A DNA stretch of 64,000 nt from Erythroxylum novogranatense (GCA_029891385.1 CM057230.1:20278847-20342846); one strand, 5' to 3'; positions 48,101 through 62,250 are shown, numbered from the stretch's first letter. The notes: generated by a model from the letters alone, not told the origin. Made by a program: numbers and translations.

Positions 48101-51100
48101 TCAGTTACAATCCTGGTAGTAAGCACACTTATATCAGAATTAATGGCATGGTAGAGTCCAACCGTCCAGAAATGAATCATACATACGCTAGATTCAATCC
48201 TCCAACTGTTAAAAGCTATTTGTCACATGTGTATTACCTTTGGGAGTTTGATACAATGCAGATTTCAAGTTGCATATAACAATTATAACTGCTGATAAGA
48301 AAATTCAGTTAAACATCTCAATTACCTGATTATATTGTCAAAAGAGCACTGGACCATATTAACAAGAAAAATCAGCAGCATTGTCAACACACCAAAGTAA
48401 TGTTGCTAAACCTAAATGGGAGGTCATAAGTAAGCAATTTCTTCCATTGCATTTGAAATGAGAAACACAAAATAGATAATTAGTACAACAACAACGTCCC
48501 AGTAGAAATTCCGCTGAGATGTGGGAAAGTCTAGAAGTACGCAACCTTATTCTCTAACTAGTAAAAAGTCTGTTTCCGATAGACCCACAAATAATGGATA
48601 TAGTAGTCAAATAAACAAATACAGCAAGTAGGTAAAGATAGCATTTATCTAATATATGCAACTTGCAATCATTTAAAAACAGTTTGGCCACCTTTAACTT
48701 TGTCCATTGAGGCTTTGGTTGATGGAATAGCAATTACACCCAGTAATCAATGAGAAAAGGTTATGGTGAGACTTAAAGTACCCCACAGTCTGATGATAAC
48801 AGAAAACTACGTGTTTATATACTTATCAAAGCAAGTTACTTCTGAAGAAATAAATGGAACAAACAGAAAAGGAGATCACTCAGGATAAGTTTCCATTTCT
48901 TTCATCCCTAGAAAAATGATATATTATCCGCATGGAACCAACTTAAACAATTTAAAATAAGATTTGCAAGCTAATTGAACATATTTCAGCCTAAGAATAT
49001 CCAGCACTTTGAATTTGAACTTTCCTTATGCATGAACTCGCTCGTTTTAAAACTTACCCTGGACCAACGTGAATTCACTGTGATATCCCCCCTCTCTTGC
49101 AGCATGGATTTGAAACTAGCCACAGCAGCTGCACGTTCAGCTTCAGCTTTCTCATTTACTGCCTTCTTCAACGGTAAAACCCTACAATGAAAGTAAAATG
49201 TTGTTCAATCCATGAACAATATTTGACATATATCATAGCAGAAGGTATTTACCATGCAAATTAAAAGAGATTCAAGGGCTAATATACACACCCAAACGAT
49301 CTGAGAACCTCGTGACTAGCCTACTAGTCAGCTGACACATGTTGCTTTCAAGGGATATGTACAGAAATCACTGTGTCTCTAGGAAACAGTTCATGCAGAT
49401 CTGAATAAGGAACTGGGCGAGAAATATAATGCAGAATATAGCTATGGTAAATTGCATTATTTGTTGTACAGGCACTAGCATAAGGCATGAATCCTTACAT
49501 AGAAATGTGCAAAACATTTCTCCAAAAGTGACATCATTTTCTTAATAATTTTGCTTGATTAAATAATCAAAATGAAGTTTGGCTAGGTAAAACTAATGGT
49601 TCAAAATACAAATCCTGTCTTGGCCAAGTAAAACTAATGGTTCAAAATACAAAGCCTGTATTCAACCATGCCATTTATCAAATTGTTTCATATCATAGAT
49701 GTGGGTGCTCCCTATCTGCCACCCCCGTTAATATTGTAAAATAAGATGATTTATTGTCTGCGGGTGCAGCTGGAGTAGATGATTTAGAAAACATTCAAAA
49801 ATTTGAAACTACCCATATAAATAATATTATAAGGAATACAATTGCCAAAGTTGCATCAACTATACAGTCAAAAATTCCTCCAAGAGAACTTATAGTCATA
49901 AGCCATTTTTTTACTATTACCTGTTCCTCATGAAACAGAACATGTAATTTTATAAACTCACTGTCACAGTATTCCCAAATAATAAACACAAACACATAAA
50001 TATATACATAATTTAAAAGCACAGAGTTGCAATCTCATACAAAATCAGATAAAACAGAAAAGAAAATTAATAAAGCAATAGCACATCTTTTTGCAGAATG
50101 TATCCAAAATAGAAATTACATCACTATTCATAATAGGCATCCTGAAAAGGCTACTATAATCATCTGTATGGATAAAATGGTGACCACCAAAGTAATCCCT
50201 CGAGTTCCTATACGCCAAGTAATTAAAAAAAATAGCCAAACCAATAGTGGTTGTAAATACTACATACAAAAGGAACTATTAGCCACAAACAGAATCTGCT
50301 TATGCATTAGTAATCTGAAGATGAGTGCTGTGAGCAACACACTCTCAAGTGCACAGGTATGAATAATGTGTGCCTTAAAAAAGATGGAACGGAAAAAGCT
50401 CAAGACTAACATTAACAGATTTAACTAAAAACTAACTCCAATTCTTCTGGAATATCTGACAAAGTGATGGATCATCAAATATTTTGTATTCTTAAGGGAG
50501 TCACTGAATCAATTATGTAATATGGACTTCAGCATCTAATCATCATTGACTTTGAAATCACACACACAGACGGAAGATTTAAAAGAACATTCAAATGGGA
50601 ATAGGAAAAAGTGCAACTTAAATTACATTGACGTCACACAATCAGCCATCCTCTGTAACTAGTACCTCTCATTCAGTAAATGTTCTCTTTCTTTCCGTTC
50701 CAAGGCTTCAAACCGAGGATCATGGCCCCATTTCTTTCTGAAAGTTTGATAATCAGTGTTGTGATCAATGTCCTGAACATAAAATTTAGGCCATTAAGAT
50801 ACTTGCAATCCTTAATCAAAACAACAAATGTTATCTAAAAAATGAACAAAACCTCCGATGCTTCTTCCAGTAACCGCTTGAATCCCTCTACTGCAGCCTT
50901 CTGAGCTGCTCGTTTTTCCTTGCGTTCCTCCTCAGCACGTGTCTTAACATAGTGTTCAAACAATGACCTCCTTGCAGAATGACTTGGAATAGCCTGTAAC
51001 ATAATAAAACTTCTCATTTTCAGAGAGCAAGGAACTTGTTATGCTAAAATTAGAAAGAAAGTAACATTATGTAACAAAACTCAATAAGCATTTCCAACAG

Positions 51101-54100
51101 ATATAGCCCCTTTCTGGTGCAGCTTCCAAATGCATGCACAAGTATCATTATCAATGTGACACAATGTTCACTAAATAACATCAAAGAAGGTACACTAAAT
51201 AACATCAAAGAAGAAGGTATCAATGCAGAAGTATAAAGATATAAACCTGCCAGCTGCACAAATTCAAGGATAGCAATCAAAATAAAGGGTATAGATGTTA
51301 AATAGACTGTCTACTCGCACCGTAGTATGTGTCCGCTCACCATAATTAAATTAACAGACTTTCTAAATGAAAAATAGCAACCAAGGTTATGCTCTCCCAT
51401 CATATAACCCCCAGCCCCCAAAATACAAGCCCCTACGTTCTTTTTCCATCAAAATGCAGTAACATAATATTGTAAAATGGCTCAAGGGCAGACTATCTTA
51501 CTGCACTTGAGATGACACCTAGTTTCATCACCCATAATACATGATAGACAATTAACCTCTAAATAGGTAATCTAACTAAGAATAGTTTGCATCAGGCCGT
51601 AATATTAAAAGTTACTACATACATAAAGGGGTTGTACATGTCCATTTAGAAGCATCAAACCCTAAAACAAGTAAATACTGGTCATTGCATAATTATAAAA
51701 ATGGCAAACAAATAAGAACCCTTAATACAATATCCATCTCCAATTTGGATTAGTTCACCTCTCAGTCATGAGGCCAGAAAGACTGGGTTAGGGATTCCTT
51801 TATGAGTTTGTCAACAAAAGAAATTGGGAAGGAATGAGCATTTGGGCCATAAGAACATCACTCTTTAAAGGAGGCTAGATGTAAATTCAGGTGACAAAAT
51901 TGGTCAGAAAAGAAAGAGAAAGGATTCCACACAACTGCGAAAAACCAAAGGTGTCACAAATGAAGCACAGAAGAGCACTATTACATTTTCAGTCAGTGGA
52001 TGCAATTTAAAAACCAAGAGCTCTTAATCCAATTAGATAGAAGCTGCTATTAAAGCCAATAGACCAACCTACAGCCAACATGTAAATCATGCAGATATTC
52101 CCTAGCTTTTCACCATATATGACTTCTAGCACGTCAATAAGTTGAGTAACTCCACCATAAACACCTCATATGCAGTGTTAAATCAGGTCAACATAGAAAA
52201 ATCAGAAATTCCTCAACACAGAAAAAATATTTAAAAGGTATGAACACTCCCATTTGTTGAGATACTAAGCAGCTGTAAATAGATTATACTAAGATATAGA
52301 TAGGCTGTAAATAGATAAGATAGAATAAGTTTGAAATATCTTAAATTAAGGCATTACATTAGATAGCTTTAGATAACTTTCCAGATTTAAATTCCTACTT
52401 GTAATGTCCTATATATGGTTGTATATTTCCTATTCAATATATGGGAATATGAGACAATTATGGTTGTAAATTCCTATCACCATCTTTTATACCCAAACGA
52501 ATATGAGACAATTATAATAATGCCAGTGATCCCAACTATCCTAAAGAGGTTGTGTTCCTAATCAACGGAACTTGTAATCCTCAAGACAAAAAAAAAAAGA
52601 GAACCTTAAAACGTGGATCGAACACTATTTTAGGCAGCTCCTTGTCCCATTTTGAGAACGGCGCCACTCCTCGTTCCTTAAGCATCTCCTGAAATTTTCA
52701 AGCGTTTAGTAAGCACAGGTAATTGATGAATAAGATGAAACATGTCCTACAGGTTTATAACTCAGGATCAGTTGACTCCACATGAGGCTCATAGTAATCA
52801 ATTAATGAAGTGAATCACCCCCCAAACCACTCTGCCATTCACTAGCAATACTTAGTTTCTTTTAATAAAGATAACTTTTCAAATGCCTTGGTTCTAATTT
52901 CTAATTTCTAATTTCATTGTTATAGTTTTAGAAACAGAAGCAACGAGCTAATCCCTAAAGATATAATTCTAATTAAGTAGAAGGATAATGTACCTTAAAT
53001 TGAATAATGCATTCCTCTTTAGTTGGCCCATTATCTTCATCCTCTGAATCAGTAGAGGTGTCGGTCATATTACCATCGCTATTCGCGTCTTTAGACCTGT
53101 CTTTGCTATTCTCATTTTGCGAACCCTTGATTGGTGTCTCAACAACTCGTGACCCATTTGATTCAGATGTAGCAATTCCTGATGAAAGTGGAACAGGAGA
53201 GGGAGTAATTGGAGAACCAGAATCTTGCAACTTCTTTTTGATCAAATCCAGGGCAGATGATGTTCCTGGCACACCTGATGGCCTAAGGACTGCAGCATCA
53301 CGACCACCTGTGTTAACAGCAGGAGTATTAATTGAAGCAAGTCCTTTTTCATTCGAAACATCAGTATGTGGGACTGACAAGGCATTGTTTTTTGACAGGT
53401 CTGCTTCCTGTCTCTTCCTTATTTCTGTCACCTCGAGTGGGACCTGCCAACTACTTAACTGAAAACATGAAGAAAGAGAATTAGAAATAAAAATAATAAT
53501 ACTTGCTTCAGAAAAAAACGCCACAAAGCAAAGTTTTTTCTTCTCTTTCTCTGATTAATAGAGCTCTAATTTTCAAATTGCTACTAAATTCCCACCATAC
53601 TGAGATAACACTGCAAAACAATTTCTCACCATATAGCATGTTTGGAATAGTACAACAAGGCAGTTTTTGGTAGTCTACCTTTGTTTTGTTGTTGTAGTAA
53701 TACTTCTTGCCATCATTTGTGGTGATTAGGGCCCAATCTGTACCAGCCAAATTTTCCCTAAACACAAAAGGAAAGAATATATTGAAAATGGAACATATAG
53801 AATCCAGTTGTGTTTTCTTATCCAAAAACTAAAGGGAGACTATTTTTTCTTTCATTTTATATTTCTCTCTCTAATTCTTTCCTCCACTTCTTTTACGCCC
53901 AAACACAAGTTCAATATGTCCTTTTAAGGCTCTCCAACAACAAAGAAGAGCCAACAGTCATTTTTCCCAGACAGTATCTGAACCATGCAAGTATGCAGAT
54001 AAAGCTACAGAAATAAATCCACCCATCGTGAAGTATAAGCTTACATTGATACTGGTGTTGGCTGCACTGGAACCTTGTTAGGCTGCATCCAGATTAAAAC

Positions 54101-57100
54101 AAAGCAAAAGAATACTTTCAGCCACACCGTGGGTAGTAACAAGAATGCTACTATGGAAATACACTAAAAAAAGAAGCAACCTTTAAGAGAAACCCAATTA
54201 CAATAACAATGGACTGCAATAGGGAACATGCATCAATAAACCATGAAAAAAACTAAAAAGATCTTAAAAAGAACAGTTGTACTGTATTGAAGAATACAAA
54301 AGGTCAAAAAAGGATTGTAGAAAAAAAAACATAAGACATAAGACAGTATCAAATGATTAAGACATAAATTAAGAACCTTCATAAGAAAAAAAATATACAG
54401 AATATTATTGATTCCTAATTTGTCTCGGTCAACCAATAATCAGAAATTAGAGTTTCAACAAGCAAACAAGCTAAGAGACACATAGACATTGCCCATTTTA
54501 GGATATTAAGGGCATTCTTCGACTCAAAATTATAACAGCACAACAACTAACAAACTACATTGCTCCATTCTTCAATCTACTCTAATCTGCAAAGCTAATA
54601 GTGAATAAAGAAAAAAGCAAGTCTCATACAGTTTATGATACAGTTTCAGACAGGTATTCCGTGTACCTCCCCTTTAAAGCCGGGAGGTTTCTCATAAGTT
54701 GAAACCCCTGTTAGAGCATTATAGTAATAAACAACTCCTGCGTCAGTCTTGTGTGCAGTCCATGTATCTGATGGTTCATTGCTGGAAGCATTATCCACGA
54801 TGCCAACATGTGGATGGCTCTTGATATCTGCAATGCACCATTTAACATTGATAACAAAAGTTTTAATCCTTGTAATCTTAGTAAGGAATAAACAGCTCTT
54901 ACGTTGTAAGTTTATGAGTATTCAAGCATGAAACCCTGAGCGTACCAATCCCAGGAGGTAACTCTGCCTGCACCCCTGAAGCACCGACCAACTGATGGCT
55001 TGAAGCTAAAAAGGATGCAGGATTTGCATCTGCGGAACCAATTGAAGAAACACCAGGAGGCTGGGAATCGGATGAAACAGACAACTGAGGGATCACTTGT
55101 GCAGGTAAATGAAAGGACCCAGAATAGACGGTAGGATATGGCATGTATGGTGGCCTGCCAGCTATTTGTTGGGGTTGCAACCAAAGTCCCTGAGGTGAAG
55201 CATTCATAGGAGGTAAAGATGCATAAGTTGGATAAATTTGCTGCTGAACTGCTGCATGTGAAGGAGGTGTTGTCATAGCAGGCCTTTGAACAGCAGAAGC
55301 AGATGAAACAGTTGTAGGTGGAAGCATATATGGTGGAGATGGTGTTAATCCAGGAGGCCCAGGTGTTCCAGATGTTACGGACAATCCATGAGGCACAGAA
55401 GCAGGAAATCTAGAAGGTCCTAGTTGAATTGGTGGACCCAGATTTGGAGATGATGATACACTTCCAGTAGAACTTAATGGAGGACGAAGGGGAAATGATG
55501 CTGGCTCTGACATAGTTGATGTAGATGTCAAAGCACTGAGGTGTGCATTCGCAACTGATGAATCCTGCATTGCATTATGCAAAGATATTCAAAATAAGTC
55601 CTTGGACTTTGTAGAACGACTTATCAGTAATCATTTTAACCAACTGACCAAAAACTAGAGATCACAAGACACTCTAAGCAACATATCTAAGAAGAACCAA
55701 CTTGACAAACAGACTTTCACCTCACCATGTATAGCTATTATCATGAGCTCATCAATCAACCACATGATGGATTACTAAAAGATATAAGATCTTTGATTCC
55801 ATTGCTAAGATTCATTAATCAAATGAGAAATGCCGATAACAAAGTCGAATCAACATTTATAATTTTAGCATAAATAAGACAGTCTTAGAATATAATCATA
55901 TCAGTACTCAGTAATGTAACACCTGGCACATTGCAAGACAAAGCCACCTATAGAAATATGATTTAAGCGAGGTTCTTGAAGCAAATCCTTTGGACCACAC
56001 ACTAACTGGAAGTCTACGTTACTGAGAAACCACTCTCAATATCATACAATCAAGCCATTAAACACACCACACAAACAATAAAGGAATCAAAAAGAAGTCT
56101 TTACTAGAGTCTTCTATTTAGGGATTAACCAGCAATAGCTTCATTTCTCGGTGGTTTCTGATATTTACTTAGTCTTCATACTTTATGTCTTATTACTTAC
56201 AGGCATTTCCTATTAAGCTAGAAATGGTCCACTCAGAATTAGTAGCTTACTGAGTAAATAAATATATGCATGTGTATAACTATCGTGTAAGTACGTGGGC
56301 AATCTACTTTATTGAGTAAAATGAAATCTCTTAGTTGACTCAGCATACCAAAAACCCAGGCTGTTGAGAAGCTAAAGTTTTACCTAGAAAAAGATGTTTT
56401 CTTCCACCGGGAGCCGTTCCTAAATCCACTTAAGTAATGTTGGTGTTGCATTAGAATCACAAGTTTGTTAAACTGATTGCAGCATACTTTTTCCTATTAA
56501 GAGCTATATTCACCAAGGAAGTAGTTCACCAACAAATTCACATATACAGGCAAACTTATTTATATGTATATAGAACTATGTTAAACCATGTAAATTCATA
56601 GCGCAAAAAGCATTTCAACTAATTTGCTGGGGTAGAAGTCCTCACATACACCCAAGATAAAACAAACGAGAAAATTTTTTAGTTAATGATGTATATTACT
56701 ATGACATCATCAGAGTACAATCTGGCAAGTCACATTCCACTCATTTAAAAACCTCAGCAGGCTTCAAAGATACTAGTTCACATTACCAGATCTTAATCAG
56801 ACCTTTCCAGCATGGATATTGGAGACAGATTAACCACATACTTACAGGTTTCTCAGATTGATCTTTCTGCATAAGATGACTGTTCACATAAAAAGAAAAA
56901 TTTGTAGGGTTTGGAAGAGCAGTTGCAGGATTTGGTAGGATAGGAGCAGTTGGTGCTAGAGAAAAGGAAGTAGGACGTGCAGAATGCCCAAAAACCAGAG
57001 ATTGTGTGGGTGCCACAGTAGATGGATTGTTCTTTCCCACATGAAATTGACCTGGAGGAAATGACTGTAACAGGACAGAAATAAACTTCAAACAACTATA

Positions 57101-57888
57101 ACCAGCTTTTTACAAAGAAAATGCATCAATCAAAGTAGTCATTAGACACGATAAGAAAATGCAAACAATCCACTGAATGTTTTTGTAGTGATCTAAAATC
57201 CTAAGCAACATTCCATGGAATCAATTATTAGTTAATTGTCCTTTTACAGTTTCCAAGGTATCCAACCGACATTCAAGTTGCATTGAATAAGTTTGAAAAT
57301 AACATATGGAAAATCAACTCCCAGGTTAACCGCCTAACACAGATGATTTCCTCGAGCCTACTTTCAAGGGCATAACCTTTTTACACGCCATTTCCAGTTC
57401 CATTCCACAAATAGTCATTGAATGTGAATTTAATCAAGTTATGACTACTTACTCCACTAGACAGGGACTGCTGATTGCCAGCAAAACCAATAGAAGTTGG
57501 TGAAATATTGTATGTAAAAGGGGGTCCAACAGATGAAGCCAGACCAGGGACTGCAGGTTGAATAGCAGGTGGTCCAGTAAGATGAGAGTCACTAGCCTGC
57601 ACAGGAGAAAATTCTACACATTATCACTCTTCAGATGATGAATAATGCCCAAGTAAAGATGAGGCGACAATACAGTTAATTGTAACTTACATGAACTTCC
57701 TCAGAACTGGCTTGTGAGCATTCTTCCTTGTGGTCACTAGAGAGACTGGTGGGGGCCTCAGATATGATCATAGTAACTGGGGTTGGATCCGAAGAATCAC
57801 CAGATAAACCTTCAGAAGATGCGCCAGATACAGATGCCTGAGATGTTGATGACCGCACTTCCTGTGGTAACCAAGCTGGAGATGCCAT
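45106..57888 (-). CDS. PRP40C: Pre-mRNA-processing protein 40C (WW/FF-domain splicing factor), 16 coding exons
   Basis: PRP40C is the plant CA150/TCERG1-type protein, linking the Pol II CTD to the spliceosome in the nucleus. Coding exons in gene order: 57888-57691, 57596-57453, 57064-56846, 55564-54946, 54827-54667, 54082-54045, 53757-53679, 53458-52994, 52688-52605, 50993-50853, 50772-50666, 49181-49058, 47861-47718, 46431-46285, 45681-45559, 45423-45106; 3111 nt, 1036 residues, all in phase. The first third is Ser/Pro-rich (e.g. [18 protein letters not shown]). WW1 is in the 54827 exon ([23 protein letters not shown]) and WW2 spans 53757-53458 ([24 protein letters not shown]). FF repeats follow from [19 protein letters not shown] through [18 protein letters not shown], with highly charged linkers. 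A non-coding first exon (58383 to about 58495) precedes. The gene looks intact. Confidence 0.93.
49579..49660. repeat. 41-bp tandem duplication in a PRP40C intron
   Basis: Two adjacent copies (49579-49619, 49620-49660) of ttggc..aagtaaaactaatgg...caaaatacaaa.cctgt differ at four of 41 positions. They lie in the intron between coding exons 11 and 12. A recent local duplication. Confidence 0.75.
51169..51219. repeat. Short tandem duplication in a PRP40C intron
   Basis: The unit cactaaataacatcaaagaa occurs twice, at 51169 and 51193; the second copy has an extra gaa. The pair is intronic. Confidence 0.7.
52255..52479. mobile_element. Candidate solo LTR (225 bp) in a PRP40C intron
   Basis: The segment starts TGTTGAGATAC and ends TTCCTATCA, the TG...CA form of an LTR, flanked by ccatt (52250-52254) and ccatc (52480-52484), a nearly perfect 5-bp duplication. 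Inside is a promoter/poly(A)-like stretch (cctatatatggttgta, ttcctattcaatatatggg) usual for small Copia LTRs. A 17-bp motif, gaatatgagacaattat, recurs at about 52446 and 52500, the second copy lying outside the proposed end, so the right boundary is open. It is in the intron upstream of the exon at 52605. Confidence 0.5.
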
Positions 57889-58382
57889 TCTTAATCTGCA
57901 AGGAAAAGAACAAAAGAAAGTGAATAAAACAAACCACAGCCAAAATAAACGTGCATAAATGCCACCATCATTAGCCTACTGCTAATCACATAACCCCATA
58001 CCCTTTCTCTAGAAAAACCTATAACCTATCATCAGTGTCCAACAATCTCAACACTCATAGCTACAGCAATAACAAAAGCTTTTCTCACATTCAGCGACCA
58101 AACCACATATTTCGATTCCAAAAATGCAAAAAAACAGATAAAAGTAACGATAATTACAAAACCCTAGCTCGCTGCCTACGCCTTTCACTAAATTCACTAT
58201 CGACATCATTTTCTCACTCAAACAAGAATAAATAAAACAACGAGATTCCAGTCCCCAAGTAAATGCAATTAGACTTTTCTGCAAATTTCAGAAGAAAAAT
58301 TAAACATTCCCCCAAACATGATAACATTTTGCATCAGACCAACAGGCCAAATTGTCAAAACAGAAACGAATTAGGAACAAAC

Positions 58383-58495
58383 CTCTTAAGAAGACTCGAC
58401 GTCGCCAATGCCGTATCGTCGACTCGTCGATGCCGGAGAATCCAACGGTCGGCGTTGGGGAGGTTGTGTTCGATTGGGAACTCTTAACGGTGAGG
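58383..58495 (-). other. Probable non-coding first exon of PRP40C
   Basis: On the minus strand a GC-richer stretch (the complement of gtcgactcgtcgatgccggag) ends at AAGAG|GTTTGT, a usable donor at 58382/58383. The matching acceptor (CTTGCAG, just right of 57895) lies seven bases before the coding ATG at 57888. The upstream limit is not determined. Confidence 0.6.
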
Positions 58496-59702
58496 TTTGG
58501 CTGGGTTGGATACAGGGTTTACTAAAATTGCGACGACGCGGGTTAAAAAAGTGGGTGGGCTAGCCAATGTATAACCCGTTATAATTTTACAAAATTATCA
58601 CAATCTTACATATAATCTCCTACTTATTATTGAATTTACTATTATAATATATGGATAAAATCAAGGTGTGTTTTTAATAATAAAAATCAAAAATTATGAA
58701 TAATTTTCAATTTATATTTAAATAAAACTCTTAATAATTTTATCAGCAAATTAATTATCTCAAAACCTAAAATAAGGTTATTAATTAATTTCCACTTGAG
58801 TATTATATTTTATTTCTAAAATAATTTATTTAATTATATACAAAAAAATAAATTATACAAGTTATTAATATTTTAAGATTCATGTATGACAATGTGAAAA
58901 CTTTTTTGGGTTGTCCACGAAGTATTCTAGGAGGGTCTTAACTATGAGAAAGTATCTTTAAATCATTCACACTCAAACTAATCTCTGCTCGAGTCGGGTA
59001 GGTCCTTTAGGGGAGCAAAACTCTGACTTCAAGTTTTAAACGACTACATACATAAAGAAGATTTGAACTCGCGACCTCACTTAAATTAGGAGAGTCCCTT
59101 ATCAACTCATTTATACCCTAAAATTGATAAGGTGAAAACTATGATAAATTACTTGTTTATCTCCTTTATTTGTACTATTTAGTCATATACCAATTTAAAT
59201 TAGTTAAAATAAAAATTTTGACTTTTAAGCTACTAACATTAAATAAATAAAATAGTAAACTATTTAATATGGATTAAATCTCTCTTTTGAATAGCATTTT
59301 ATTTGTTTTAAAATGATTATTAAATATTTATAAGAGTGGTTTGTATGAATCGAGATTTTATTTAATTGTCGAAAATTTATATTAACTAATTATGACATTA
59401 TACAATTTACAAGCTGCTTGAGCTTTAATCATATAATGTAGCTTTTAATAGAATGATACAACTTTTTAATTATTAATCACAATTATTTTCAAAAAGCTAT
59501 AATTTATGACGAGACAATGCCAGAAGTAATTAATATGATTTAATAGGTTTTGTGTTCCAATTAGTTTAGTGGGACTTATATCTAAATAGCTTATACGATA
59601 TATTACCAACACATAAATAATTTGTACTGTCCTTAAAATTGGGGAAAATAATTTTAAAGTTATCAAAGGAAAATTAAAGACTTTCAAAGTTATCAAATAG
59701 AA
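58496..59702. other. AT-rich intergenic region
   Basis: Upstream of PRP40C. Mostly A/T with no coding frame. The patch at about 58910-59130 is of different, richer composition (ggtcctttaggggagcaaaactctgacttc ... gatttgaactcgcgacctc), like a dispersed repeat; see the findings. Confidence 0.5.
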
Positions 59703-62250
59703 GTCGAGGCGCTTGTCCACCCGACTCAGTGTAGTTTTGTGCCTGGCCGACTTATTACGGACAATATCATCATTATTCAGAAAGTGCTTCACTCTATAAG
59801 ACGTAAAACTGGTCGGACGGGACTTATGGCTATCAAAGTAGACCTAGAAAAAACGTATGACCGCCTTGATTGGGACTTCGTTCAACCCACCCTTCAAGAT
59901 ATTGGTCTCCCAGCCTCGTTTCTATCGCTTATCATGAAGTGTATCACTATGGTGTCCTTTTAAGTGAATTGGCATGGCGCGCTGAGCGAGGAGTTTAAGT
60001 CTTCTTGCGGACTTCGTCAAGGAGATCCACTTTTCCCGTACCTTTTTGTGCTGTGCATGGAACGCCTTGGTCATGCGATCACCCATGCGGTGTCCTCCGG
60101 TCGTTGGCATCCGGTCCGGTTGAGCAGACATGGGCCCCCTTTTCCACTTATTCTTTGCTGACGATCTCATCCTTTCTCCGAGGCTTCTCTGGAGCAAGTT
60201 CACGTACTTCGGGACATCTTGGACTCATTCTGCACTGCTTCGGGACAACGCGTGAGCCACGCCAAATTGCGATGTTACTTCTCCAAAAATGTCCCTCCCT
60301 CGACCTCCAGTGCCTTAAGCCACGCACTTCGTTTCCCCAGGACATCCGACCTCGATCGGTACCTTGGAGTTCCCCTCCTACATCAGCGGGTCGGTAGATA
60401 TACTTATCAACACATTCTTGACACGGTCCATCACCATTTGTAGGATTGGGCTCCTTCTACGCTGTCTTTCGCTGGTCGGATCACCTTGATTCAATCGATC
60501 ATATCCACTATACCCAGTTACACGATGCAAACTGTCCGGTTACCGCGAAGGCTGTGTGACGCTCTTGAACAAGCCATGCGGAAATTTTTGTGGGACTCGA
60601 GCCAGGACAGTCGCAAGATACCCCTGGTTAGTTGGGATGAGGTTTGTATGCCCAAGAGTCAAGGGGGTTTAGGTATTCGCCGGATTAGGGAAATGAACGA
60701 TGCTTTCCTAGCCAAACTCGGTTGGGCCTTGATCCACAACCCCACTGCCCTATAGGTACAGGTGCTCTCTAGCAAATATGCTTTTGATCTTCAGCGCATT
60801 CCCTCCTCCCTTCCTTCCGCGGGGGGCTCGACAGTGTGGAGGAGCATCCGCGCGACATAGCACATAGTGACTCAGGGCCTGCAGTGGCGGATCGGTGATG
60901 GTACGACGCCTAACTTCTGGCTAGACACTTGGGTCACGGGCGTTGGCTCACTCCTTTCCCACTCTACTCAGGACATACTGGATTTCCATTTTAGACTTTA
61001 GGTCCACCACTTTGTGGGCCCCACTGGCCAGTGGAATTTGGCGGCCTTTCAGGATTTCCTTCCGCCATCGATTTGTCGCACTGTAGCCGGCATATTTCCT
61101 CCCTCCTCGCTTCTGGGACCTGATAGGTTAGTTTGGGGGGCCTCCGATCATGGACATTTTACCGTAGCTTCTGCCTACTCCCTGCTTTTGGGCCCCACGC
61201 CTACCGATTCGTTTGGCATTTGGAGGGTCATTTGGCAGTGGTCGGGTCCTCAGCGGGTGCGCTCTTTCTTATGGTTACTAACCAAGGATCGCTTGCTAAG
61301 TAATCAACAACGAGTGCGTCGCCACCTCACCTCCGACAGTACATGCCCCCACTGCTCCCAAGACGAATTCTCTCTTCATGTAGTACAGGACTATCCGCTC
61401 GCTCGTCAAGTGTGGGCCTTTCTCCAGTCCGACATAGTCACATTGCCTTCTTTCGCTCTTCCCGCCAAGGATTGGCTGCACCACACCATCCTCTAGCATC
61501 GACGAGAACAGGACCAGGATTGGGCGCTTCTTTTTGGGTTGACCTGCTGGTTCCTCTGAACATGGCGGAACAAGGCTATTTTTGATCCCACTTTTGTGCG
61601 ACCTATCTCACCATCTGTTTTTATCTTGTCTTTTGTAGATCAGGTTCAGAAGTCTTTAGAGAGGCACCGTCTGGGCATTACCGACTCCCGCCCTTGTCGG
61701 GAGCACCGGATCGGTTGGTGTCGGCCGCAGGCTGGATGGGTCAAGTTAAACATCGATGGGGCTTACAACCGCGAACAGTTCACGGCCTCGGCTAGTGGCC
61801 TCCTACGCGATAGTGACGGCAATTGGCAAGGCGGCTTCTCTCAATTTCTAGGATGGTGCTCAGCCCAGTCAGCGAAGCTCTGGGCTGTTTACACAGGACT
61901 TTCCTTGGCTTGGCATTTAGGTTTTCGTTGGCTTGAGCTGGAAGTGGACTCCTTGGGGGTGCACCAGCTCCTTTCTTTGGTGGCCTTCTACTCTCAGTCG
62001 AACAACCCTATCAGCATGGGTATCCTGGACCTCTTCAACCGGCTGGTTCATTGTTCATCGGCATGTGTATGAGAGAGCAGATGATGTGGATTGACTTCGC
62101 TACCAGTAGGTCCTGCCGTTATTGGTATCACTTATTTTGATGTTACACCTTTAGGGTGCCTTAATCTCCTCCTAGATGATCAGCCAGGTTGTTGTTTCTC
62201 CCCACTCATTTAGTACCATGTATACTCTTTCCCTTTATGCAAAAAAAAAG
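59703..62250 (+). mobile_element. LINE retrotransposon, 5'-truncated, with RT and RNase H
   Basis: ORF2 is readable across several interrupted frames. It starts abruptly inside the RT palm (HPTQCSFVPGRLITDN), continues with LMAIKVDLEKTYDRLDWDFV, SCGLRQGDPLFPYLFVLCME, a frame change into the ADD box (FFADDLILS region near 60150), RYLGVPLLHQ, the zf-RVT region (HCSQDEFSLHVVQD near 61355) and an RNase H domain (VKLNIDGAYNREQ, LLRDSDGNWQGGF, ELEVDSLGVHQLL to 62070). A poly(A) run of nine A at about 62240-62248 marks the 3' end. At least five stops and a frameshift make it inactive. The body is much more GC-rich than its flanks. Target duplications could not be recognised with certainty. Confidence 0.9.

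Noticed and set aside
53007..53462. 151-codon plus-strand open frame
   Set aside because: It is antisense to a PRP40C exon rich in Ser/Asp/Glu codons, which leaves the opposite strand open by chance.
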